Under the pieces are notes generated by a model that did not search any database, had not been told where the DNA came from, and saw only the letters and a list, made by a program, of their open reading frames with translations. From Fusobacterium sp. (GTDB lineage: Bacteria > Cyanobacteriota > Vampirovibrionia > Gastranaerophilales > Gastranaerophilaceae), in the NCBI GenBank assembly GCA_023662905.1, contig JAMPIJ010000002.1, forward strand, positions 1 to 64,000: a stretch of DNA of 64,000 bases, given 5' to 3'. This document shows, one piece after another, positions 34,568 to 43,598 of this stretch. Made by a program: the position numbers and the translations under genes. Numbering within the stretch: position 1 is the first letter of the stretch; each line of letters starts with the position of its first letter.

Positions 34568-35565
34568 TTAGCGTCTAACACATCTGACGCGTCCATTACC
34601 GCCTGTACATCCAAGAAGCCATTGACCGGAGCTTAACCGTAAACACCACGCGGTATCTGATGTTGGCTGTATAGGTGCAGACCAAAAATCGCCAACATAA
34701 GTTTCAGAGTCATAATTAAATGTTACCAAATCGCGGTTATAAAATAATGATGCGAGTTCTTCTCTATTCGGCAAACGACTGTCAGAATCAATTGTCGTAC
34801 ATTTTTTGTTAATATTCATAGACATACGAACATCAGAATCTGACGCTGTATCAGCAGTTGTGGCAACAGGTGCCACTAATACGCTATCAGAAGCATATAG
34901 AGCCGTCATTATGCCCATATCTTTACCAAAAGTATTCGGCCCCTTAGAACCGTTCAAGTCATAAACAAAATTCGCACACATTTTTGGCTGCGACCAAAAG
35001 TCTGCACTTTCGTTAAGGTTAGAAGTACAATTCGGGTTATAATAAACCGCAATACTTTCGCCGTTGATAGTTTCAAACGCCGCGGCCTTTGTGTCAAACA
35101 TTACTGAATTACTTGTCATCAAAGGGTTTAACTCACTCATTGTTTTCGGGAACGACCTTGTAGTCCCGTTTAAAAGCGTAATTTTACTCGCCAAGCCACA
35201 ATCAGTCAGGTGATCGCCGTCACAAATATTGTTAATTTTCAAAACTTTTGCAAGCCCGCCGGTGACAAAAGTTTCAGCGGCAGTGTCGACAGCGGAAGCG
35301 GAATCAGTTGCTTCTGTCGTTGTTCCATAACCGTTCAGCGCCGGCATCAGAGCAATTGCCTGTGAAAATCTTGAATAAAGCGCTTTTCGTTGAGTGTTCC
35401 AAGTTCGTTCGTTAATGTTGCCTGTTAGCGACGGCAACGTAATCGCGGCGACAACGCCGATAATTGTGAGGGATAAAAGTATTTCGGCCATTGTGAAGCC
35501 GCGGCTTATGGCCTGCTCAGCAGTCCCCCCCCCCCTGTCCCTGTTAATACAGTTTTGTTGTTCAT
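34568..35565 (-). CDS. Prepilin-like protein, copy 2 (G-tract 11, OFF)
   Basis: A class III-type prepilin with a large C-terminal domain. From the ATG at 35565 (AAAGGA 8 nt upstream) the frame enters 11 G and hits TAA after 19 codons. The pilin frame itself is open for over 300 codons: leader end ISRG, cleavage before FTMAEILLSLTIIGVVAA, then a conserved MCANFVYDLNGSKGPNTFGKD region, and a C-terminal part (SRLPNREELASLFYN, DFWSAP, RVRCVRR) that resembles Lcl_C/DUF1566 lectin-like domains. Adding one G restores the frame. Neighbours are the lytic transglycosylase (convergent) and pth. The mature protein would sit in the inner membrane or in a pilus. Confidence 0.85.
35525..35535 (-). repeat. 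Homopolymer tract, 11 G (prepilin copy 2)
   Basis: Eleven C on the plus strand. Twelve would be in frame, so this copy is one G short. Confidence 0.9.
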
Positions 35566-35587
35566 AATTTCCATCCTTTCTGTAGCT

Positions 35588-35616
35588 ATTATGAACCATG
35601 TTTTCAATCATGTCAA
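35588..35616 (-). promoter_or_regulatory. Promoter of prepilin copy 2
   Basis: TTGACA (35616..35611), 17 nt with AAACATG at spacer positions 8-14, CATAAT (35593..35588). Confidence 0.8.
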
Positions 35617-35620
35617 GACA

Positions 35621-36178
35621 TCAGTTAAATCTGTTCTGAGCTTTTTCTATTCCGTCCTTAAAATAGCACAATGACGCCTCTATTGAAGTATCTAGCACAG
35701 ATTTTAGTGTTTCAAGCTGTTCTTTTGAAAAATTCTGCAGCACAAAATGTTCCGCAGGAACAGGCGGCTGCGGCCCGATTCCGACTTTCAAACGTGCAAA
35801 TTTATTTCCGCCAACGTGCTGAATAATAGACTTAATCCCGTTATGACCGCCATCTGAGCCGCTTGCGCGAAAACGAATTTTACCCAACTCCAACGACAAA
35901 TCATCGTAAATTACAAGCACATCTTTTACGTCAATCTTGTAATAATCCATCGTGGCACGGAGCGCTTCACCCGACAGATTCATAAATGTCGTAGGCTTCA
36001 CAAGCAAAAATTCTTCACCATCCAGTCTAACCTTTGCGATGAAAGATTTCAGTTTTTTCTCCTCGCGAAACGAAAAATTCTCACGTGCTGCGAGTCTATC
36101 AAGAACCATAAAACCCGCATTATGACGGGTAAAAACGTATTTTTCTCCAACATTTCCAAGGCCAATAATCAGTTTCAC
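35621..36178 (-). CDS. pth: Peptidyl-tRNA hydrolase
   Basis: Frees tRNAs from stalled peptidyl-tRNA. It is 185 aa. Catalytic and binding residues are visible: GLGNVGEKY near residue 6 (Asn), TRHNAGF near 18 (catalytic His), FMNLSGEA near 66 and VIYDDLSLELGKIR near 90 (Asp), then GGHNGIKSI. GGAGCG lies upstream of the start. The -35 box of prepilin copy 2 lies a few bases after its stop. Confidence 0.96.
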   Translation of the reverse strand: MKLIIGLGNVGEKYVFTRHNAGFMVLDRLAARENFSFREEKKLKSFIAKVRLDGEEFLLVKPTTFMNLSGEALRATMDYYKIDVKDVLVIYDDLSLELGKIRFRASGSDGGHNGIKSIIQHVGGNKFARLKVGIGPQPPVPAEHFVLQNFSKEQLETLKSVLDTSIEASLCYFKDGIEKAQNRFN

Positions 36179-36308
36179 GGGAACGCTCCTTTTATATGTA
36201 TAATTTTACCTCAAATATAAATTACCTGTTTAGATTAGTAAATTTTCGCTTAACAAAAAGAAAAAAAATTCATACAGTAATAATGAACAAAGGAGTTGAA
36301 ATAAAGCC

Positions 36309-36872
36309 ATGAAAAATAAATCAACAACAGAGAAAAAAAGTGCCAAAATTGTAAACGACTTTTTAGACAAAAACTCTTTGCATAAGAAAGATTTTGCAGA
36401 AATGATAGGCGTAACGCTTTCTTATGTTTATAACTTGATTGATGAAACTATTCCGTTTTCAACACGTGGAACAACGCTTGAGAGAATTGCGACGGTCATG
36501 GAAATCGAGCCTGAAGTCTTTGAGGAATACAAAATCCCGCAAGAGCCTAGATTTATCGATGAATCTGTTATCTTCATCAAGGATGTGTTGAAAGATTCAA
36601 AAACTTCTGTCGTAAATTTCTTGAAATCATTCCCACGCAAAAAGCGTCTTGAAATTGTAGACATTCTGCGCGGTGCAATGCCTATTCCGATTGACTATCA
36701 GGAATTAAACATGATTGGTCAAACGCTTAACCTTAGCCAAAAGGATATTTATGCACTGTGGGAAAAACGCCTCAGAGAAGTTTTAGAAATCAACGGAATG
36801 AATATTTACGCGAACTCAAATCTTATTAACGCTATGTTTGAGTGTGCAAAGAAAGAAATTTTAGTTGACTAA
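36309..36872 (+). CDS. XRE-family helix-turn-helix protein, 187 aa
   Basis: A DNA-binding regulator candidate. Residues about 15-70 form a Cro/C1-type HTH (LHKKDFAEMIGVTLSYVYNLID...TLERIATVMEIEPEVFEEY). The rest is helical without an obvious ligand-binding or toxin domain. AAAGGAG precedes the ATG. It points towards the HTH/zinc-ribbon gene at 36869, overlapping its stop by 4 bp. Targets are unknown. The gap upstream (36179-36308) is AT-rich with nothing else visible. Confidence 0.82.
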   Translation: MKNKSTTEKKSAKIVNDFLDKNSLHKKDFAEMIGVTLSYVYNLIDETIPFSTRGTTLERIATVMEIEPEVFEEYKIPQEPRFIDESVIFIKDVLKDSKTSVVNFLKSFPRKKRLEIVDILRGAMPIPIDYQELNMIGQTLNLSQKDIYALWEKRLREVLEINGMNIYANSNLINAMFECAKKEILVD

Positions 36873-37273
36873 TGGGTAATCTGGAAAGAACATTTTGAGC
36901 AATGAGCTTTCGGATGAAGTACAAGGTTGTCTTCTAAATCGTACATTCTCTCAACTTTAGTGACAAGCGGCGCACTGCAAACAGGGCATTTCAGACCGCC
37001 TGCGCCGTTCAAAATCAATTCTTTCAAACTATCAATTATCTCAACAGATGTGACAGGAAGATTAAAATCTTTCTCGAGCGCCTTAATTTCTTCCGGCAGG
37101 CATCTTAGACCTTTAGCCAAATTTTGTCTGACAGTAACAGACAAGAATAAATCTTTACCCGCCTCGATATCTTCTATAATCTGCAAATCCAGATTAGACA
37201 CCATTGCGAGTCCTTTTGGCGAAAGCCCTAAATTATCACGTTTTTTCTGCACAAATTGCGCTAATGTTTTCAT
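36869..37273 (-). CDS. HTH plus zinc-ribbon protein, 134 aa
   Basis: A small two-part protein. Residues 1-60 look like an XRE-type HTH (LAQFVQKKRDNLGLSPKGLAMVS...IEAGKDLFLSVTVRQNLAKGL). Residues about 95-130 form a zinc ribbon (CPVC, then CSKC). It lies 11 nt downstream of dnaE on the same strand and is probably co-transcribed with it. A regulator or a replication-linked accessory protein are both possible. Confidence 0.78.
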   Translation of the reverse strand: MKTLAQFVQKKRDNLGLSPKGLAMVSNLDLQIIEDIEAGKDLFLSVTVRQNLAKGLRCLPEEIKALEKDFNLPVTSVEIIDSLKELILNGAGGLKCPVCSAPLVTKVERMYDLEDNLVLHPKAHCSKCSFQITH

Positions 37274-37284
37274 AAATTATTACC

Positions 37285-40200
37285 TTATGCTAACTTTGAA
37301 TCTATCGTCCGCACTGACACCTCAATCCTACCTGAGAACTTCGCTTTAAGCGTATTAATCAGGTCATTTGAGGTGTTAACCCAGCAGTTAGAGTTGGAAA
37401 GGATTTTGACCTTGCCAGTTTCATCACTTACTGTGACGGTTACAGGGTCTGAGCCTGAATGTTCGTTCAAGAAACTTTTCATATACATCAATTCTTCAAA
37501 CTTAAAGTCATCAAGAAGTTCAATGTTAAATATATTTGAGTTATCAATTGCTTTAACGCTGTCAACAACAAGCGATACCCCATCTTCATCCCCACGACGG
37601 TTAACTTTTCCGGAAATAATAACGCGCTGTTCGGATTCAAGCAGTGAATCGTATTCCATAAGTTTATTGTTGAAACAAATAACTTCAACTTTTCCCGACA
37701 AGTCCTCGACAGTGATAAATTTCAGGAATTTTGTCGGGTCTTTTTTCGTTGGAATTTTACGAGTTGTCGTAATCAAACCGCAGATTGTTGCAGGTTTATC
37801 GTTTGGAAGTTCATTGAGTTCCGAAATCTTGTGCGTCATCAGGAACGGCAATTTGTCCCTGATTGATGAAAGTGGATGGCTCGTGACATAAAACCCTAAA
37901 AACTCTTTTTCAAAAAGCTGGATTTGTCTTGCATCATATTCTTCATCAGAACCCGCAAGCTGGAAGCCCTCATATCCAATATCATTATCCTCGCCAAGAC
38001 CTGCAAAAAGGCTTACCTGACCGAGTGCTTTTGCCTGATTTTCTTTACTTGCAGTGTTGACGATATATTCAAGGTTATCAAGAAGCTGTTTGCGGCTTTT
38101 TTCGATATTTGAAAACGCACCAGCCTTAATCAAACCTTCTAAAACGCGCTTGTTAGAACATTTAGGGTCAACGCGTTTGCAGAAGTCATATATTGATTTA
38201 AAATCACCGTTTGCTTCACGTTCTTTAAGAATCGCTTCAACGACAGCTTCACCAACCTGTTTGATTGACGCAAGCCCGAAACGAATGTTCTCACCATCGG
38301 GATAAAATTCAGAATATGACTTATTGATATCCGGCGGAAGAACTTTAATACCTTTTTTAAGCGCTTCCTCGATGTATAACTGAGTTTTGTCCTGATCGCT
38401 CGAAACACTTGAAAGCAGGCAGGAAAGATATTCGATAGTATAGTGGCATTTAAGCCAAGCTGTCTGGTAAGAAACGAACGCATAAGCGGCAGAGTGCGAC
38501 CGGTTAAAACAGTAAGACGCAAATTTTTCAATCTGTTCAAATAGAGTATTGGCATCTTCTTTACTCATACCGTGTGCAGCAGAACGCTCAATGAACAAGC
38601 CTTTTTGCTTCTGCATTTCTTCGAGTTTCTTTTTACCCATCATACGACGAACCATGTCCGCTTGACCGAGTGAATAATCGGCAAGAATCTGGAACACCTG
38701 CATGATTTGCTCCTGATAAACAATGGTTCCGTAGGTATCTTTCAGGACGGATTCCAAAAGCGGGTGCGCGTAAACAATTTCTTTACGGCCGTGTTTTCTG
38801 TCTACGAACTCATCGACCATGCCAGATTCCAACGGCCCTGGGCGGAAAAGTGCAACAAGTGCGCCTAAATCTTCAAAAACGTCCGGTTTCAAACGTTTTA
38901 CAAGCGCTTTCATGCCTGAAGATTCTAACTGGAACACACCGTCAGTGTCGCCCTGCATAAGCATATCGTAAGTTGGCCTGTCATCGAGTGCGATTTTGTT
39001 AATCTCAATATCTTCACCGCGAAGTTTCTTAATAAGCGCGATGGTTTTGAAAATAATCGTAAGGTTTCGAAGCCCCAAAAAGTCCATTTTAAGTAACGAA
39101 AGAACCTCAGTAACCTCGTGAGGCGGATAACCGGTCTGAACAATACCATCTTTTGACGGCTGAATAGGAATAATCGTGTTCAGCGGTGCGTGAGAAATAA
39201 TTACACCCGCCGCGTGCGTACCTGTGCCGCACTTCATCCCCTCGATGGCTTTTGCCATATCAATAAGTTTTTTCACACCGATTGTCTTGCCTGTGTCGCG
39301 GTCAACAACAATCTGGTAATCATCATCATAAAGTTGCCTTAATTCCATCCCCGGAAGCAAAGCGTCGTCAATATGCGTTTTAGGTTCTGACGGAATAAGA
39401 GCCGCAAGCCTGTTACTTTCCGCAAACGGAATACGAAGAACACGCGCAACGCCTTTAAGTGCGGCTTTTGCTGCATAAGTACTGAACGTAATAATCTGAC
39501 AAACTCTGTCCTCACCGTACTTTTTGGTAACGTAATCGATTACTTCGCCGCGGCGTTCAATACAGAAGTCAATATCGACATCGGGCATGGTGTAACGTTC
39601 AGGGTTCAAGAAACGTTCAAACAACAGATTGTGCTTAATCGGGTCAAGGTCAGTGATTTCAAGGGCATACGCAACAACCGAACCCGCTGCGGAACCACGT
39701 CCCGGGCCTACCGGAATACCATTTGTTTTTGCATAATGGATAAAGTCCCAAGTAATCAGGAAGTATGCCGCAAATCCCATTTGAGTAATAATTCCGAGTT
39801 CATAATCGACACGTTTTTTAATATCGTCTTCAATTGTGCCGTAACGTTTTTTAATCCCCTCGTATGTGATATGTTCTAAATAGCTTTCGATCGTAAACCC
39901 TTGCGGAACATCATAATGCGGAAGCGGAGCCTTGCCCATTTCAATAATCAAATGGCATTTTTCCGCAATTTCGACCGTATTATTAATACATTCTTCAAAT
40001 AACGCGCTATCCATCCACTTGAAAGAATCGCGAAGTTCTGTCGCGGTTTTTACATAAAACTCGTTATTTGAGAACTTAAATCTGTTTTCATCATCCTTAA
40101 ACGCGTTGGTTTGCAAGCACAAAAGAGTATCGTGCGCATCAGCATCTTCACGGCGAAGATAGTGTGAGTCGTTTGTAATAACCATCTTTATACCGAGTTC

Positions 40201-40785
40201 CTGCGCGATTTTGATTAAGATAGGGTTGGTGCGTTTTTGTTCTTCCAAACCGTGGTCTTGGAGTTCGATATAATAATCCTCGCCAAACATATCCTGATAT
40301 TGTTTAGCGCAAGCCTTAGCTTTCTCCTCATCGCCTTTCAAAAGCCATTGTAAAACTTCGCCCCCTAAGCAGGCAGAGCAACAAATTAGGCCCTCATGGT
40401 ATTGTTGGAGAAGTTCCCAGTTAATACGCGGTTTGTGATAGAACCCCTCACACCACGCAATAGAAACAAGTTTCAAAAGGTTAGAATACCCTTGATTATT
40501 CTTAGCGATTAAAACTAAGTGATAAAGCGGGTTATTTGCGGCATTTTTGACATGAATATCGTCATTGTGAACATAAAACTCGCAGCCAATAAGCGGTTTT
40601 ACGCCGCGTTCTTTGGCTTCCACATATAATTCCAGTGCCGAATACATAACCCCGTGGTCAGTGATCGCTACTGCGGGCATTTCGTGTTCTTTAGCGAAAT
40701 TACAAAGGTCTTTAACTCTTATCGCACCGTCCAGAAGCGAATACTCACTGTGGACATGCAAAGGTACATATTTCATATCAGCCAT
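37285..40785 (-). CDS. dnaE: DNA polymerase III alpha subunit
   Basis: Replicative DNA polymerase subunit, 1166 aa. It starts with the PHP domain (PLHVHSEYSLLDG near residue 7). The palm carries GRGSAAGSVVAY near 362 and MPDVDIDFC near 398 (catalytic Asp pair). Finger and little-finger parts follow (TYGTIVYQEQIMQVF, FNRSHSAAYAFVSYQTAWLK), then an OB fold near 985 (PATICGLITTTRKIPTK). It matches DnaE rather than PolC, with no exonuclease insertion. A TATAAT lies at 40798..40793, a few bases before the start. Confidence 0.97.
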   Translation of the reverse strand: MADMKYVPLHVHSEYSLLDGAIRVKDLCNFAKEHEMPAVAITDHGVMYSALELYVEAKERGVKPLIGCEFYVHNDDIHVKNAANNPLYHLVLIAKNNQGYSNLLKLVSIAWCEGFYHKPRINWELLQQYHEGLICCSACLGGEVLQWLLKGDEEKAKACAKQYQDMFGEDYYIELQDHGLEEQKRTNPILIKIAQELGIKMVITNDSHYLRREDADAHDTLLCLQTNAFKDDENRFKFSNNEFYVKTATELRDSFKWMDSALFEECINNTVEIAEKCHLIIEMGKAPLPHYDVPQGFTIESYLEHITYEGIKKRYGTIEDDIKKRVDYELGIITQMGFAAYFLITWDFIHYAKTNGIPVGPGRGSAAGSVVAYALEITDLDPIKHNLLFERFLNPERYTMPDVDIDFCIERRGEVIDYVTKKYGEDRVCQIITFSTYAAKAALKGVARVLRIPFAESNRLAALIPSEPKTHIDDALLPGMELRQLYDDDYQIVVDRDTGKTIGVKKLIDMAKAIEGMKCGTGTHAAGVIISHAPLNTIIPIQPSKDGIVQTGYPPHEVTEVLSLLKMDFLGLRNLTIIFKTIALIKKLRGEDIEINKIALDDRPTYDMLMQGDTDGVFQLESSGMKALVKRLKPDVFEDLGALVALFRPGPLESGMVDEFVDRKHGRKEIVYAHPLLESVLKDTYGTIVYQEQIMQVFQILADYSLGQADMVRRMMGKKKLEEMQKQKGLFIERSAAHGMSKEDANTLFEQIEKFASYCFNRSHSAAYAFVSYQTAWLKCHYTIEYLSCLLSSVSSDQDKTQLYIEEALKKGIKVLPPDINKSYSEFYPDGENIRFGLASIKQVGEAVVEAILKEREANGDFKSIYDFCKRVDPKCSNKRVLEGLIKAGAFSNIEKSRKQLLDNLEYIVNTASKENQAKALGQVSLFAGLGEDNDIGYEGFQLAGSDEEYDARQIQLFEKEFLGFYVTSHPLSSIRDKLPFLMTHKISELNELPNDKPATICGLITTTRKIPTKKDPTKFLKFITVEDLSGKVEVICFNNKLMEYDSLLESEQRVIISGKVNRRGDEDGVSLVVDSVKAIDNSNIFNIELLDDFKFEELMYMKSFLNEHSGSDPVTVTVSDETGKVKILSNSNCWVNTSNDLINTLKAKFSGRIEVSVRTIDSKLA

Positions 40786-40804
40786 AATAAATATTATAAT
40801 ACAA

Positions 40805-40830
40805 ACAGCCCTGTCGAAACAGGGCTGTAA
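40805..40830 (-). terminator. Probable terminator between prepilin copy 3 and dnaE
   Basis: ACAGCCCTG / CAGGGCTGT stem with a 6-nt loop, followed on the minus strand by TTGTATT. The T-tail is modest. Confidence 0.6.
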
Positions 40831-40881
40831 ATTTTTATTAACGTTAACGGCTCACGCTCCATCCTGAACCCGTGCTTAAGG

Positions 40882-41946
40882 TCAGCGTTTTATACAGCGG
40901 ACATTCAACTTATCACCTCGAGAATACCGAATTTTTCTGCCCGAACCAAGCCCCACAGCATAAGCCGTATTAGCCGATGCCAACGTTGATGACCAAACTC
41001 CGGCCGCAGAATGAAAGTCAAACAAATCCTGATTAATGAATAATACTATCAATTCTTCAATATTCGGCATTCTTGTATCACTATCATACTTTGTACAATA
41101 AGCAGGAGCATTTCTATGTTCTATAAGTTCTTCCGCATTGCGAATAACTGGTACAGGAGCAACGACAACTGTATCTGTCGGATACATAGCACTTATGACA
41201 CCAATATCCTTTCCTACAGTATTAGGCCCCTTATTGCCATTTAAATCATATACAAAGTTTGCACAAATATAGGGCTGGGTAAGCCACCACACATCAGAAC
41301 CGCTCTCTTGATTTAGCGACATAATACAATTAGGATTGTAGAATACTAAAACTGATTCGCCATTCGCCGTTTCAAAAGCGGCAGCTTTGGTATCAAGAGC
41401 GGCATAAGAATATGACAAACTAGTATCTACAGCGTAAGTAAAATACTGATTCAACGTACCAAAAGTATTTGGCATTGACATACTGTTTCCGGCTAAGGTT
41501 GTAATATCAGGTGAAAGTCCGCAATCTTTCAGGTGGTCTGAGTCGCAAATATTGTTAATTTTTAGAACTTTTGCAAGCCCATCCGTGATAAAAGTTTCAG
41601 CGGCGGTATCCTCGGTTACGGACTGAGAACCATCTTCCCCAAATGTTCCTGTAAGTTTTCCGTAACCGTTAAGCGCAGGCATAAGAGAAATCGCCTGTGA
41701 AAACCGCGCATAAAGAGCTTTTCTTTGCGTGTTCCACGTCCGCTCGTTAATGTTGCCAGTTAGCGACGGCAGTGTAATAGCGGCAACTACGCCGATAATT
41801 GTTAATGACAATAAGATTTCTGCCATTGTAAATGCACGGGACTTCGTCCACGCGCTCGGGTTGCAATGGGTGGCTCCCGACTCAGTCGGGCGGCTCAGCA
41901 GGCTCCCCCCCCCCCCTGTCCATGTTAATACAGTTTTGTTGTTCAT
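40882..41946 (-). CDS. Prepilin-like protein, copy 3 (G-tract 12, ON)
   Basis: Full-length in-frame prepilin of 354 aa from the ATG at 41946 (AAAGGA 8 nt upstream). The leader is unusually long, about 34 residues: MNNKTVLTWT, four Gly from the tract, then a Ser/Arg/Thr-rich insert ending in KSRA. Cleavage would fall before FTMAEILLSLTIIGVVAA, so the -1 residue is Ala instead of Gly. The mature part holds PYICANFVYDLNGNKGPNTVGKD and a C-terminal lectin-like region (TRMPNIEELIVLF, WSSTLAS, LNVRCIKR). Its promoter is back-to-back with that of lptC. It is flanked by dnaE downstream. Confidence 0.9.
   Translation of the reverse strand: MNNKTVLTWTGGGGSLLSRPTESGATHCNPSAWTKSRAFTMAEILLSLTIIGVVAAITLPSLTGNINERTWNTQRKALYARFSQAISLMPALNGYGKLTGTFGEDGSQSVTEDTAAETFITDGLAKVLKINNICDSDHLKDCGLSPDITTLAGNSMSMPNTFGTLNQYFTYAVDTSLSYSYAALDTKAAAFETANGESVLVFYNPNCIMSLNQESGSDVWWLTQPYICANFVYDLNGNKGPNTVGKDIGVISAMYPTDTVVVAPVPVIRNAEELIEHRNAPAYCTKYDSDTRMPNIEELIVLFINQDLFDFHSAAGVWSSTLASANTAYAVGLGSGRKIRYSRGDKLNVRCIKR
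41905..41916 (-). repeat. Homopolymer tract, 12 G (prepilin copy 3)
   Basis: Twelve C on the plus strand. The tract encodes four Gly in the leader and keeps the pilin in frame. Confidence 0.9.
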
Positions 41947-41972
41947 AATTTCCATCCTTTCATTATGCTTTC

Positions 41973-42001
41973 ATTATGTAACATGTTTTACATTTAGTCA
42001 A
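41973..42001 (-). promoter_or_regulatory. Promoter of prepilin copy 3
   Basis: TTGACT (42001..41996), 17 nt with AAACATG at spacer positions 8-14, CATAAT (41978..41973). A direct repeat of TTTCATTATG lies next to it. Confidence 0.8.
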
Positions 42002-42016
42002 GTTTTATGCTAATAT
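41987..42016 (+). promoter_or_regulatory. Promoter of lptC, overlapping the prepilin copy 3 promoter
   Basis: TTTACA (41987-41992), 18 nt, extended -10 TGcTAATAT (TAATAT at 42011-42016). It shares about 15 bp with the oppositely directed prepilin promoter. Confidence 0.5.
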
Positions 42017-42024
42017 ATTATATT

Positions 42025-42615
42025 ATGAAGTGGCAGAGTTTTACCAACAAACAAAAAATATATATTATCGCAGCCGGAGTAATAACTTTTATCCTTTTGT
42101 GGTCGTTCTTTTCGGCAAAACTTTTAACCTCAGGGCTTAACAGAAAAGCTATCGCACAGGGAGAAGACAGCCAGCAAGCCGCCGTTGAGGGAATTATCCT
42201 GACTGAAACAAAAGACGAAGAAAAATACTGGGAAATCTACGGCGATACAGGCGTTTATGACAGTAAACAGGAAGTTGCAACTCTCAATGGGGTTCTGGCA
42301 AACTTCTACAAAGAAAATCAGGTTTCAATGAGTATCACATCTTCTAAAGGCACATACAACGCGAAAGAAAAGACTATTACGCTTTTCGAAGACACTTATC
42401 TTGTGATAAAAGAGGGTTTAACGCTCAACGCTGACAAACTCGTTTGGAGCGGGAACGACCAGCCTATTTTCGCATACGGAAATGTATTACTCACAAAAGA
42501 CAATTCATTGATGGCTACCGCTGACGAAATCGAAATCAGCGCCGACTATTCAGACATAAAAATTAAAGGACATACAACTTCAAAAATATACGACAGGAGA
42601 AAAGATGGAAAATAA
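42025..42615 (+). CDS. lptC: LptC-like lipopolysaccharide export protein
   Basis: Bitopic inner-membrane protein of the LPS transport bridge. A hydrophobic helix at about residues 13-32 is followed by a periplasmic beta-jellyroll (GIILTETKDEEKYWEIYGDTGVYD, SMSITSSKGTYNAKEKTITL). From the ATG at 42025 it has 196 aa; the in-frame ATG at 42007 lies within the -10 region, so I do not use it. There is no ribosome site, so the mRNA may be leaderless. Its stop overlaps the lptA-like start. It is the first gene of a six-gene unit running to aroE. Confidence 0.82.
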   Translation: MKWQSFTNKQKIYIIAAGVITFILLWSFFSAKLLTSGLNRKAIAQGEDSQQAAVEGIILTETKDEEKYWEIYGDTGVYDSKQEVATLNGVLANFYKENQVSMSITSSKGTYNAKEKTITLFEDTYLVIKEGLTLNADKLVWSGNDQPIFAYGNVLLTKDNSLMATADEIEISADYSDIKIKGHTTSKIYDRRKDGK

Positions 42616-43591
42616 AAAATTCCTGACAGCAATAATAATCACAGCAGTTTTCGGGCTGACTTCGCTCGTTTGCTTCGCGTCTGACCTCGTAATCGAATCT
42701 AAGAACCAATCTTATTCAGAGGAAGAGAGCAAAATCAAGTTTGACGGCGACGTAAACGTAACAATTGACGACTTGCACATTGTGGGCGAAAGCGCTGATG
42801 TTACGGTTATTAACAACGAAAAACTCGATACTGCAACTTTCTACGATAAACCTTATGCCTACGAAAACAAAGCGAACAAAAAACGCGAAGTTAAGGCAAA
42901 TATCCTTAAAGTTTCGCTTATCAAGAAAACAGTCAGGGCAGAGGGAGATACTCAAACAATTATTTTCGACGGTCAAACGCCAATCGCAGTTGTGAACGCC
43001 GATATGCAGGAATACAATACAAAAACCGGCGTTATGGTCGCAGAGGGAAATGTTACCATCGACTATAAAGATATTAAAGCGTTCTCTGACGATGCAGAGT
43101 TTAAGACCGACAAAAACGGTGACCTGAAAGACATTAAACTCAACGGCAACGCTATTGTAAAAAGCGAAGAAAACGAAGTTCACGCAGATAAAATCACCTA
43201 TAACGCTTCAACAAACTACTTTGTTGCAACAGGCAGAACCAATACAAAAGCGGTTAACAAAGACGGTAATGTCTTAAACCTTTACTCAGACCGTCAGGAA
43301 TTCAACCAGCTTACAAACTTTTTCAACGCGACTGGGCGCGTAAAAGTTTACTATGAAGACTATTTTGCACAAGGGCCAAAAATTGTTGTTTATCCTGACA
43401 AAGTAACTAAAAAACCGGGGCAAATTTATTTTGTCGGCCGTTCAAGCATTACCCAAGGTATGAGAACAATTTTTGCGGATAAAATTATGATGACAACCAA
43501 CCCGAAAAACTTCAAAGCAGAAGGCAACACTAGAACAGTTATCAAAAACATCAACGAAAGCCACGATTCAGATATGGGATTAGGACTGTGA
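42605..43591 (+). CDS. lptA: LptA/OstA-like periplasmic LPS transport protein
   Basis: A signal peptide (residues 1-26, cleavage after CFAS) is followed by a run of OstA-type beta repeats (SEEESKIKFDGDVNVTIDDL, TGVMVAEGNVTIDYKDIKAFSD, NEVHADKITYNASTNYFVATG). At 328 aa it is longer than E. coli LptA and may span more of the periplasm. It overlaps lptC by 11 nt, which supports the paired role in carrying lipopolysaccharide to the outer membrane. This pair is the main evidence that the organism is diderm. Confidence 0.85.
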   Translation: MENKKFLTAIIITAVFGLTSLVCFASDLVIESKNQSYSEEESKIKFDGDVNVTIDDLHIVGESADVTVINNEKLDTATFYDKPYAYENKANKKREVKANILKVSLIKKTVRAEGDTQTIIFDGQTPIAVVNADMQEYNTKTGVMVAEGNVTIDYKDIKAFSDDAEFKTDKNGDLKDIKLNGNAIVKSEENEVHADKITYNASTNYFVATGRTNTKAVNKDGNVLNLYSDRQEFNQLTNFFNATGRVKVYYEDYFAQGPKIVVYPDKVTKKPGQIYFVGRSSITQGMRTIFADKIMMTTNPKNFKAEGNTRTVIKNINESHDSDMGLGL

Positions 43592-43598
43592 GGACACA

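Noticed and set aside
36309-37273. Toxin-antitoxin pair
   Set aside because: The two HTH genes are convergent and neither has a toxin-like domain.
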